Both the position numbers and the translations under genes were made by a program. Below, one piece after another: positions 29,190 to 37,488 of a stretch of 64,000 nucleotides of DNA. The notes beneath the pieces were generated by a model. That model did not search any database, was not told the DNA's origin, and was given only the letters and a program-made list of their open reading frames with translations. This DNA comes from Rhodospirillaceae bacterium MC! (lineage in GTDB: Bacteria > Pseudomonadota > Alphaproteobacteria > MC1): contig NQOV01000019.1 in the NCBI GenBank assembly GCA_002632265.1, forward strand, positions 1 through 64,000, given 5' to 3'. How positions within the stretch are numbered: the first letter of the stretch is position 1; each line of letters opens with the position of its first letter.

Positions 29190-31448
29190 TTATACGGATT
29201 TAATTGTAAGCTCCTTAGTTACTTCGGTATTATTTAAAAGTGTTACTTTAATTTTGATATCGCCCTTTTCATTAGTATTTTCTACCCAGAACGCAATTTC
29301 GCCACCAATTAGCGATAAATACTTATCGCCAATTAATTTACCAACGCCATCCACAGATACCATAGCCGAACCATTAAAGTATGATAGTTTATTCTCAAAC
29401 TGATCTTTAACTCTTATGATTACTCTTGTAGCGTCAAAATCGCCAGCGATCAACTGATCATCATCAGCTTTCACGGAAAAATCGTGCATATAAGCATTTG
29501 CTGGACGTTTTCGTCTAATAACTTCCTTGTTATCCTTATAACCGACAAACTCGCAATCATGCCAATCGAAGCCCCATTCTTCTTTTTTAGAAACTTCGGT
29601 TATTCTAACTGGTGGGTGTGGTAGATGTTTGTAATCTGTGGTATTAGGATAATGTTTTGAGACAAACTTATCATCTGGCGTAGTATGTTGTTCACGGTTT
29701 GAGTAATATTTACCAAATAGCTTACCGTCCTTATGGAATTCCACATAATCACAGTTAGTTAGGACATCAATTTCGCTTAAAGGTCCACAGCGTTCGCCCA
29801 TTGCCCATACGGTCATAGGTTCTAGCACGATTTCTTTTTCCTGCTGACTTTTATAAACAAAAGCTGACCATTTTGGCAAACGATACATATCAAATAAACC
29901 ATGATAGCACACTTGATCCCCTGCTCCGAAGTTATAATGAGTTTGATAATCGAACGCACACCAACTTATAAGACCTGCCACATTATCCACGCTCATACCG
30001 TCATTTAAGACGATTAATTCACGTCTTGCACGCTCAATTTGCAGATCTTCATTATCGAATTTTTTAACGGGATAACCTGCACCAATGTATTCTGTAACCA
30101 TATAAGGCACATCATATTCCAGCCCTGTAGATTCTCGCTGTCCTTTCAGACCACGATTATGCCCTTGATGAGTGAAATCGTTAATAGTAAATACATCTTC
30201 TAGGAATTCACTATGATTATGATATCTTACCCCACCAGTTTGGCGAGATTTATCAAGATTATGAGCAATTTCGTTAGTTTTCACATAAAAATCATGATCA
30301 TCTTTAGATTCATTCACACGTACGCCCCATAAAATGATCGACGGATGATTATAATCACGATTAATCATATTGGAAACATGATCACAAGCGAGATCTTTCC
30401 AGTTAGCGTCGCCAATATGTTGCCAACCTGGGATTTCTTCGAATACCAACAAGCCGATTTCATCACAACGATCTAAAAAGTGGCGTGATTGCGGATAATG
30501 AGAAGTACGGGCTAAATTACAACCGAATTCCTTCAAGATATCAGCATCCTTTTTCTGCACACGAGCAGGCATTGCGTATCCCACATGCGGATAAGATTGA
30601 TGACGGTTTAAACCGACAATTTTCACATGCTGATCATTTAAAAAGAACCCTTTTGCAGTAAATTCCGCCTTTCTAAAGCCGATTTTAACTTGTTTAGTAT
30701 CTAAATCCTTTAAGATAACATCGAATTCATAGAGATTAGGATTATCTAAATCCCACAATTTAGCATTTTTAATACTGCTTATGTTAAATTCTAAACTTTG
30801 CAATTCGCTACCATTTAAAGTAAAACTTTGGCTTTCATTAATCTTAAGATCTTTGTTAGAAACTTCGATAGTTACTTCATCTTTAGCACCTTTAGCATTT
30901 AAGATTTCCACTAGAACGCCTAATTCTTTAACGTCTTCCAATTGCTTTTTAGGTGTTAGCCATGCTTTATTCATGTGAACATGGGGAACAATATTAAGTT
31001 GTACTTCACGATAAATCCCGCCAAAAGTTAAATAATCAATGGAATTCCCAAAGGGCGGAATCTCTTCTCGCTCGGTTGAATCTACCATAACAGTTAATTC
31101 ATTTTCTTCTTTTAGTAAGTTTTTAGGTAGATGAATATTAAAATCCGTATATCCCCCTTTATTCTCGCCAACTTTTTCCCCATTTAAGAAGACTTCACAA
31201 GCGGTCATCACTCCTTCAAAATGTAAATATACATATTGATCATGATACTCTTTAGCCACACTTAAGATCTTTTTATAGCAAGAAACAAAAGCGTAATCAG
31301 TAGTTTTAAAATAGTTAACTGGCAACATTTTATTTGTATGGGGTAAACGAGCGTTTTCATAGTCGCTTTTGTTAAAGCTTTTAATATCTGTTTGCTCAAA
31401 AGACGGTTTATAAAACCAATCGTTATTTATATTTATAGTTTTTCTCAT
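29190..31448 (-). CDS. GH2 glycoside hydrolase (beta-galactosidase/glucuronidase-like, 752 aa)
   Basis: Shorter GH2 than LacZ, of the kind common in polysaccharide loci. N-terminal jelly-roll (about 1-155), immunoglobulin-like domain, TIM barrel with VGLNRHQSYPHVG, acid/base WGVRVNES (Glu380) and nucleophile MVTEYIGAG (Glu453), then about 200 aa of C-terminal beta domains. No signal peptide: cytoplasmic. The acid/base context (VRVNES instead of SLGNES) differs from classical LacZ, so the aglycone or sugar may differ. Lies 119 nt after permease copy 2 on the same strand, probably one transcript. Confidence 0.88.
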   Translation of the reverse strand: MRKTININNDWFYKPSFEQTDIKSFNKSDYENARLPHTNKMLPVNYFKTTDYAFVSCYKKILSVAKEYHDQYVYLHFEGVMTACEVFLNGEKVGENKGGYTDFNIHLPKNLLKEENELTVMVDSTEREEIPPFGNSIDYLTFGGIYREVQLNIVPHVHMNKAWLTPKKQLEDVKELGVLVEILNAKGAKDEVTIEVSNKDLKINESQSFTLNGSELQSLEFNISSIKNAKLWDLDNPNLYEFDVILKDLDTKQVKIGFRKAEFTAKGFFLNDQHVKIVGLNRHQSYPHVGYAMPARVQKKDADILKEFGCNLARTSHYPQSRHFLDRCDEIGLLVFEEIPGWQHIGDANWKDLACDHVSNMINRDYNHPSIILWGVRVNESKDDHDFYVKTNEIAHNLDKSRQTGGVRYHNHSEFLEDVFTINDFTHQGHNRGLKGQRESTGLEYDVPYMVTEYIGAGYPVKKFDNEDLQIERARRELIVLNDGMSVDNVAGLISWCAFDYQTHYNFGAGDQVCYHGLFDMYRLPKWSAFVYKSQQEKEIVLEPMTVWAMGERCGPLSEIDVLTNCDYVEFHKDGKLFGKYYSNREQHTTPDDKFVSKHYPNTTDYKHLPHPPVRITEVSKKEEWGFDWHDCEFVGYKDNKEVIRRKRPANAYMHDFSVKADDDQLIAGDFDATRVIIRVKDQFENKLSYFNGSAMVSVDGVGKLIGDKYLSLIGGEIAFWVENTNEKGDIKIKVTLLNNTEVTKELTIKSV

Positions 31449-31567
31449 ATTTTTTCTCCTAGAATATATATGATATGATGTATGATATAGTGTTGATATA
31501 GTGTATGATAAATAAATAAATTTATTTTAAGTTCATTCAAGTTCATTTAAGTTATTTTAAGTTAAAA

Positions 31568-32929
31568 TTAGGTTTCTACGTTGGTTTTATTAAAGTGAGT
31601 TCTAACTCTGATCTTATCATGTGAGTTTGCAAATCTAACCAAAAAGACTAAAATTAACACACATACAAAAATGAAAGCTGATAACTCAAAATATGTATTG
31701 GCCCAACCTTGCACATTAAACATTTCGCCAACTACCGCATTACCTGCACTACCGAATAAATTACAAATGAAATGGAAACCCACTAAAAAGGCCGTACTTG
31801 CAATCTTCTTATTAAACGAAACATTAACATATGATAACATAACCAAGTTTGTAAACGGATTCACAAGGCATAAAAATTGATAAGCAATGATACTTGCCAC
31901 AAGACTCGGCATATAATCACTTTCTGCCATATGTGTATGAAGGTATCCAGCCAATCCTAATCCCAATAAAGATACCGAATAACAACATGATAGTAAGATT
32001 ATCGTTCTACTTGCATTTAATCTCTTAATGAATCTAGAAGAAAATGAAAGTAATAAGAAAATAGCAATATTAATCGGCACACCAATATAAGCACCGAATT
32101 TTAAACCATATTTTTGCATATCATCTGGCCAGAAGTATAATGTATAACGTCCCACTTGTGAGTATTGAGCGTAAACGGCCACAATAATCGTAGATGAAAA
32201 GAACGCCAAAACGTAAAAGCGTGGATTTAAAATCAGATATTTTAAATCAGCCAATTGGACCTTCTTCTTAGATGTTGTTTTAGTATCTAAAGTCTCAAAA
32301 GCTTTTACTTTTAAAGTGAATAAAGTAAGAATCATGCAAACCGCAGCGAAACTAGCCAAATAAAATCCCCACATAGGATTTATTGTATATAGCATAGTAA
32401 GAGCAAAACCCATTACTAACCAACCCATAAATCCAGCACTACCGACTTTATCTTCTGTGCCACCATGGGCTAGAATATAACGACCGCAATAACTCCAAAC
32501 CGCAGCACTACCAGCTATCACAACATATCCAAAGTATACGCCACCTAATAAGCCCGCAAGATAAAACATGGTATGATTACCTGTCATCAATAATGGCTTA
32601 TAGATAAATTCAAAAAATGGACCAGACGCTAAACCCAAAATGCCAAGGCTTAAGACAAAATAAATACGCAGTTGTGTTTTATCTAATAACCAGCCAAATA
32701 ATGGTTTATAGAAAATAGCCACAATGGTTTTTAAGCCCATAAGTTCCCCAATTTCTAAGGGATTTAAATGGATTTGCTTATCTAACCATATGGCAAAAAC
32801 TTGCGACATTAATACCGCCGCTATACAACTGTGAAAAAATATAACTAAACAAATTTTTATAGTTGCTATATTTTTCTTATCTATTGCTCCCTGCTCTTGT
32901 AGGGTTTTTATGCTATCGTAGTCGCTCAT
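31568..32929 (-). CDS. MFS oligosaccharide:H+ symporter, LacY-like, copy 2
   Basis: 453 aa, 12 membrane segments, close paralogue of the permease at 26948-28333 over its full length (same MSDYDSI start, SQVFAIWLDKQ, FYKPLFGW, RYILAHGGTEDK). LacY substrate residues near Glu126 and Arg144 are again changed (SYCGRYI; KVGSAGF). First gene ahead of the GH2 enzyme. Two paralogues with separate operator-bearing spacers suggest two related substrates, for example oligosaccharides differing in sulfation or length; inference only. AAAAGGAG precedes the ATG. Confidence 0.85.
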   Translation of the reverse strand: MSDYDSIKTLQEQGAIDKKNIATIKICLVIFFHSCIAAVLMSQVFAIWLDKQIHLNPLEIGELMGLKTIVAIFYKPLFGWLLDKTQLRIYFVLSLGILGLASGPFFEFIYKPLLMTGNHTMFYLAGLLGGVYFGYVVIAGSAAVWSYCGRYILAHGGTEDKVGSAGFMGWLVMGFALTMLYTINPMWGFYLASFAAVCMILTLFTLKVKAFETLDTKTTSKKKVQLADLKYLILNPRFYVLAFFSSTIIVAVYAQYSQVGRYTLYFWPDDMQKYGLKFGAYIGVPINIAIFLLLSFSSRFIKRLNASRTIILLSCCYSVSLLGLGLAGYLHTHMAESDYMPSLVASIIAYQFLCLVNPFTNLVMLSYVNVSFNKKIASTAFLVGFHFICNLFGSAGNAVVGEMFNVQGWANTYFELSAFIFVCVLILVFLVRFANSHDKIRVRTHFNKTNVET

Positions 32930-33239
32930 GATTTTACTCCTTTTGAATTATTGCGATGACTTTAACTATAATATTATTAATAGTCAAAGTCTGTTTTATA
33001 TTGAGAATTTCAACAAGCACTCTTAAGCTATTTATTCTTTGAATGTTTAAATATTTAAATGAATGTGAAATAAAGAAAGCAGAAAAAATATCAGTAAATA
33101 TAATTAATAAACTACTAAAACGGAAAGTATTTTTATGATTAACTTTATCTCAATAGCCTATATTTTTATTACTACTACATTTTCATCTTACTGGGATATT
33201 ATAAAATACTTAAGATTCTAAATCTTCAATTAAATTATC

Positions 33240-33265
33240 TTTAGTTAGCCAAAAGGTTAATCAAA
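33240..33265. promoter_or_regulatory. 26-bp palindromic operator candidate, copy 3
   Basis: TTTAGTTAGCC and GGTTAATCAAA half-sites, 26 nt overall. Its position relative to permease copy 2 (~310 nt) mirrors that of the 28676 site relative to copy 1, and it is followed by the same AAACATTTGAAATATAATAA-type sequence. Confidence 0.55.
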
Positions 33266-33652
33266 ATAATAAACATTTGAAATATAATAATATTTACCTA
33301 TAAAAAACATTTACTGTTATATAAATAATTTAAATTACAAGAATCTTAGATCAATACTCTTACGAATGCAAAATCCACTTTACAGATAATTTTTCCCATA
33401 ATTATTTATATATACTCTGCTAACATTATCCATATAAGATCCTGATTATTATATGCTTTATTTTATTATCATTACAAAATCACTTTAAGAATAGTCAATA
33501 TATTACTTACATTTGAGTTACAATATTGATACCTTAAGAGTATTCTAAATTCTGCTAATATCAGCCTTAAAATAAACATAATCCCATTAAAATTACTAAC
33601 TTGTAGAGAAAATCTACAAAAAAATTATACTGATTTTCAAACACTTAACTAG

Positions 33653-33678
33653 ACTGATTAACCATATGGCTAATCAAA
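33653..33678. promoter_or_regulatory. 26-bp palindromic operator candidate, copy 4
   Basis: TGATTAACCATATGGCTAAT core differing from the perfect palindrome at 29106 at only a few positions. Sits upstream of the divergent sulfatase as well as permease copy 2, so it could co-regulate both. Confidence 0.6.
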
Positions 33679-33892
33679 GTATTTTATTATTTTTATTTTA
33701 AAATAAATATATGTTATACTCATAAATGTAGATTAAAATACAAACTCTATTATAAAAAAGAGTTCTAGATAAAAAGAATTCCATATAAATAAAGAGATGT
33801 ACAAAAACTACACATATATATAACAAAACAATATTAACATATTTCAAGCAAAACATTAAAGTAACTTATTATAAAAAAGAGAGTGTAACAAC

Positions 33893-35404
33893 ATGAAAAA
33901 AAATATAATTGTGATACAAACTGATCAACAACGTTTTGACAGTTTAGGCTGTAATGGTAATCCATCGGCTAAAACAGTAAATATTGATAACCTAGCAAGT
34001 GAGGGGGTAAATTTCACCCGTCACATTTCTGTAGATCCTGCATGTCAACCATCGTGTGCAAGCTTTATCACTGGCTTATATGTACCAGGCCACGGTATTT
34101 CATCAAGCGGAATCCCATTGTGGCGACGTGATAACGGCTCTAAAAAGGTTAGTTTATTTGGTATAGATGTCAGAGATCGCATTCCAACCATGGGCGATGT
34201 TTTCACAGAAAATGGCTATGAAACATACTTACTAGGTAAACTTCATCTACAACCGTTATTAGCTGATGAATCTTATGGATTCTATGAATCTTCAGCCATG
34301 TGGGAAAAGGAAGAAACCGTACATGATAACAAGCCATACTACGGCTTTAAACATAAAAAATTAGCTCTTGGCCATGGTGAATCGCCATGTAATTATAACG
34401 GCGGTCATTATGGTAGATGGCTAAAGGATGAACATCCAAAAGTATTCGAACAAATGGCTCAACCAAGAAAACCAAGAAAGAAAGAAGGTTCAACTCGTGG
34501 CGATATCTATTTATCGGAATTACCGTCAGAACTGCATAATACCACATGGTTGGCTGGCGAAACTTGTAAGTATCTTGAAGAACAAAAAGATAGCGATAAA
34601 CCATTCTTTATGTTTATCGGCTTTCCTGACCCTCATCATTCATTCTGCCCACCTGCAGATATAGCTAAAGGTTTTCTAGATATCCCAGTACCTGATTTTG
34701 CGAAAATATCAGATATTAAGGGTAAAAAACCCAAAGCAGTACAAGAGGCCATAAAAAATCTCCATGCAGGGGATGTCGACGTTGCAGACGCTTACAGACA
34801 CACAACCGCCTCAATCAAATTGATCGATAATTCTATCGGCATGATTGTTGATAAGCTTAAAGAAATGGGCGTATATGATGATACTATTATTGTATTTACA
34901 TCAGATCATGGCGATTTCTTAGGGGATCTTAATATGCTGTGTAAATTTGATCTGCCATTTAATAATCTGTTAAATGTTCCGCTAATTGTTAAGCCAGCAA
35001 AGGGTTTTAAAGATACCCCTAAAGTGATCCCCCATGCTACCAGTATCGCTGATGTTTTACCGACATTAATGTCTATGGTTGGTCTAGATCAACCAACCTA
35101 CATGCAAGGTATTGATGTTTTTAGCGATAAATTAGCAAACAACAAACCAATGGCCACATCATATTCCGCTCGTGAAGAAGGTCGCAACATAACTCTTTAT
35201 GATAATCAATACAGATACACATACTATATTGATACTGGCGAAGAAGAACTATATGATCATAATGTGGATAAAAAAGAACTAGATAACCTAGCATACGAAC
35301 CAACAAGCGAATATGCAGAGATCTGTAAAAAGTTCAAAATGGAACTCTTCCAAAAACACATTGAATCAGATCTAGGGATATTCAACCATTACAACCTATG
35401 GTAA
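33893..35404 (+). CDS. S1-type sulfatase with altered CQPSC signature
   Basis: 503 aa, full alkaline-phosphatase-type sulfatase fold: TDQQRFDSLGC (metal Asp11), GKLHLQPL (usual Trp replaced by Leu), GFPDPHHSF, FTSDHGDFLGDLNMLCKFD. The signature that is normally C-x-P-S-R reads C51-Q-P-S-C55 in DPACQPSCASFITG: the Arg that helps both maturation and sulfate binding is Cys. Either a divergent subfamily or altered activity. No signal peptide. Divergent from permease copy 2 and flanked by operator-like palindromes; followed by a deleted copy of itself. Confidence 0.85.
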   Translation: MKKNIIVIQTDQQRFDSLGCNGNPSAKTVNIDNLASEGVNFTRHISVDPACQPSCASFITGLYVPGHGISSSGIPLWRRDNGSKKVSLFGIDVRDRIPTMGDVFTENGYETYLLGKLHLQPLLADESYGFYESSAMWEKEETVHDNKPYYGFKHKKLALGHGESPCNYNGGHYGRWLKDEHPKVFEQMAQPRKPRKKEGSTRGDIYLSELPSELHNTTWLAGETCKYLEEQKDSDKPFFMFIGFPDPHHSFCPPADIAKGFLDIPVPDFAKISDIKGKKPKAVQEAIKNLHAGDVDVADAYRHTTASIKLIDNSIGMIVDKLKEMGVYDDTIIVFTSDHGDFLGDLNMLCKFDLPFNNLLNVPLIVKPAKGFKDTPKVIPHATSIADVLPTLMSMVGLDQPTYMQGIDVFSDKLANNKPMATSYSAREEGRNITLYDNQYRYTYYIDTGEEELYDHNVDKKELDNLAYEPTSEYAEICKKFKMELFQKHIESDLGIFNHYNLW

Positions 35405-35458
35405 ACATTAACAATACAAGATAAAAAAGGTAAAAAAGGTAAAAAAGACAAAAGAGAC

Positions 35459-35799
35459 ATGAAAAAAAATATACTAATTCTACATACAAATCAACAACAC
35501 TTTGACAGTTTGGGCTGTAACGGTAATCCGTCAGCTCAAACTGTGAATATTGATAAGCTCGCAAGTGATGGCTCAAATTTAACTCACCATATTTCAGCGA
35601 ATGCTAGATGGTTAAAAGATAAACATCCTAAAGTATTTAATCAGATCAACAACGCAGGCGAAGAAGAACTCTACGATCATAATATTGATCGGCAAGAACT
35701 CAACAATCTTGCATATGAGCCAACGGATGAATATAAGGAAATATGTAAAAATATGCCCAATCCGATCTAGGAATATTCAACCATTACGGTTTATGGTAA
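35459..35799 (+). pseudogene. internally deleted copy of the preceding sulfatase
   Basis: An open frame of 103 codons (35459-35770) stitches three pieces of the upstream sulfatase: residues ~1-46 (MKKNILILHTNQQHFDSLGC), a middle piece (ARWLKDKHPKVFNQ) and the C-terminal part (GEEELYDHNIDRQELNNLAY). The frame then shifts; DNA similarity continues to the equivalent of the parent's final LGIFNHYNLW stop at 35797-35799, and even the TGGTAAACATTAAC after the stop is shared. The FGly motif and metal sites are gone, so no sulfatase activity is possible. A decayed tandem duplicate. Confidence 0.88.
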
Positions 35800-35844
35800 A
35801 CATTAACTTAAGCATTTAAATTCACAATCTATTAGGAGAAAAAC

Positions 35845-37350
35845 ATGCCAAAACAAGCAATTATAATTATGACCGATACTCAAAGAACCGACATGCTAGG
35901 ATGTTATGGCTTTGACGATATGATCACCCCCAATCTCGACGCTCTAGCAAAAGAAGGGGCGATGTATACCAATGGTTACACTTGTACGCCCGTATGTGGG
36001 CCAGCACGTTCGGCTCTTTTTACGGGAATTTATCCGCATACAAATGGTAGTTGGACAAATAGCCAACCAATTGGCGATAATATCAGAACTATCGGACAGC
36101 GTTTAACAGATGAGGGGACAAAATGTGCCTACATCGGCAAATGGCATTTGGACGGTGGCGACTACTTTGGAATGGGCGATTGTCCTAAGGGTTGGGATGA
36201 AGAATATTGGTATGATATGAGAACCTATCTAGAAGAGTTAACAGATGAAGAACGCTTACTCTCTCGCAATGTAAAATCTAGCTTTGCCGATTGGTTTACC
36301 GAAGAGTTCACCTATGGTTATCGTTGCACTCAACGAGCTATTAAATTTTTAGAAGAACATAAGGATGAAGATTTTCTTCTTGTGGTTTCCTATGATGAGC
36401 CACACGGTCCGAGTTTGTGTCCGCCAGAATATTTTAAACCCTATGAAGATATCATATTCCAACGCAATAAAAAGCAAAATATCTATGATACACTAGAAAA
36501 TAAACCAGAACATCAAAAAATATGGGCAGAAACCACCGAACATCTTGACCGTGCCACCCATACAAACATCGGCTTACAAGCTATGTTCGCTTGTAATAGC
36601 TTTGTAGATAAAGAAATCGGCAGAGTAAAAAATGCCATAGATGATAATACGCCCGATAGTCTGATTTTCTATACTAGTGATCATGGATCGCACGAAATGT
36701 CGCACGGTTTAAGCTATAAGGGCCCTACCATGTATGAAGAGAATGTAAATATACCATTTATCATTCGTTGGAAAGGTAAAGTGTTGGCAAATCAAACCAT
36801 TGATCATCCTGTATCTCACATTAATATTGTGCCGACTTTAATGGAATACTTCTGTAATCACATTCCAAAAACTCTAGAGGGTAATAGTATATTAAAACAT
36901 CTAGAAAATCAAGAAGTTAGATCCAACAAATATATTTTCTCTGAATTCGGTCGCTATGAGGCAGATCATGACGGCTTTGGCGGATTCCAGCCAATTCGCT
37001 GTATTTTAGACGGTCGCTATAAACTTGTAATAAATCTAATGACAACAGATGAACTCTACGATTTAGACACAGATCCCGAAGAAATGGATAATCTTATCAA
37101 CTCAACAGACGCTAACATTATTAAAATTCGTAACACCATGCACGACGAATTACTACAATGGCAAAGTGATACAAGAGATCCTTTCCGTGGTTATTATTGG
37201 CAATGTCGTTCTTGGAGAACAGAATACAAACCAAAATGGGATTACACAGGGCAAACTCGCCAACGTGAAGAAGACGAAAAATACGAAAAACGCCAACTCG
37301 ATTATTCAACAGGCCTGCCAATGGTCAACGCCGTACGTGGCAAAAAGTAG
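35845..37350 (+). CDS. type I formylglycine sulfatase, CxPAR variant
   Basis: 501 aa. MTDTQRTDMLGCYG metal motif (Asp11), FGly motif C51-G-P-A-R55 in PVCGPARSALFTG (accepted variant of CxPSR), IGKWHLDGGDYFG, YDEPHGPSLCPPEYF, YTSDHGSHEMSHGLSYKG. Cytoplasmic. Clearly a different subfamily from the other two, so the locus can remove at least two or three sulfate linkages. AGGAG lies 6 nt before the ATG. Ends before a double terminator and convergent dehydrogenase gene. Confidence 0.93.
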   Translation: MPKQAIIIMTDTQRTDMLGCYGFDDMITPNLDALAKEGAMYTNGYTCTPVCGPARSALFTGIYPHTNGSWTNSQPIGDNIRTIGQRLTDEGTKCAYIGKWHLDGGDYFGMGDCPKGWDEEYWYDMRTYLEELTDEERLLSRNVKSSFADWFTEEFTYGYRCTQRAIKFLEEHKDEDFLLVVSYDEPHGPSLCPPEYFKPYEDIIFQRNKKQNIYDTLENKPEHQKIWAETTEHLDRATHTNIGLQAMFACNSFVDKEIGRVKNAIDDNTPDSLIFYTSDHGSHEMSHGLSYKGPTMYEENVNIPFIIRWKGKVLANQTIDHPVSHINIVPTLMEYFCNHIPKTLEGNSILKHLENQEVRSNKYIFSEFGRYEADHDGFGGFQPIRCILDGRYKLVINLMTTDELYDLDTDPEEMDNLINSTDANIIKIRNTMHDELLQWQSDTRDPFRGYYWQCRSWRTEYKPKWDYTGQTRQREEDEKYEKRQLDYSTGLPMVNAVRGKK

Positions 37351-37357
37351 TGAAATG

Positions 37358-37385
37358 GAGTCAAGTAATTGATCTTACTTGACTC
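37358..37385 (+). terminator. hairpin after third sulfatase
   Basis: Perfect 11-bp repeat GAGTCAAGTAA (37358-37368) / TTACTTGACTC (37375-37385), 8 nt after the stop codon; T tract short. Confidence 0.5.
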
Positions 37386-37403
37386 TCTTACTTAGTCGAT
37401 TCA

Positions 37404-37444
37404 AACAAAAATGGAAACTATATTTTATAGTTTCCATTTTTGTT
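37404..37444. terminator. bidirectional terminator between sulfatase and dehydrogenase
   Basis: Perfect 17-bp inverted repeat (37404-37420 / 37428-37444), core ATGGAAACTA, A5 and T5 tracts, 7-nt loop. Confidence 0.85.
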
Positions 37445-37455
37445 GTATATGGCTT

Positions 37456-37488
37456 AAAATCACTGAATGAGTGATTTTTCACAGCTCT
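37456..37488 (-). repeat. short hairpin repeat at dehydrogenase stop codon (family R2)
   Basis: In gene orientation, overlapping the TAG stop: AGAGCTGTGAAAAATCACTC then ATTCAGTGATTTT. Stem AAAATCACT/AGTGATTTT, loop CATTC. Nearly identical to the element after yebC, although the genes are unrelated. Confidence 0.6.

Larger units (their letters stand above)
32930..33892. other. divergent regulatory spacer between permease copy 2 and CQPSC sulfatase
   Basis: 963 nt, no gene. Holds the palindromes at 33240-33265 and 33653-33678. The second lies ~36 nt upstream of a TTATACT (33714-33720) that could be the -10 of the rightward sulfatase gene. Otherwise AT-rich. Confidence 0.55.

Noticed and set aside
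35382-35576. Minus-strand open frame rich in Phe/Tyr/Leu opposite the sulfatase junction
   Set aside because: Produced by the A-rich GGTAAAAAAGG repeats and the antisense of the sulfatase remnant; no ribosome site.
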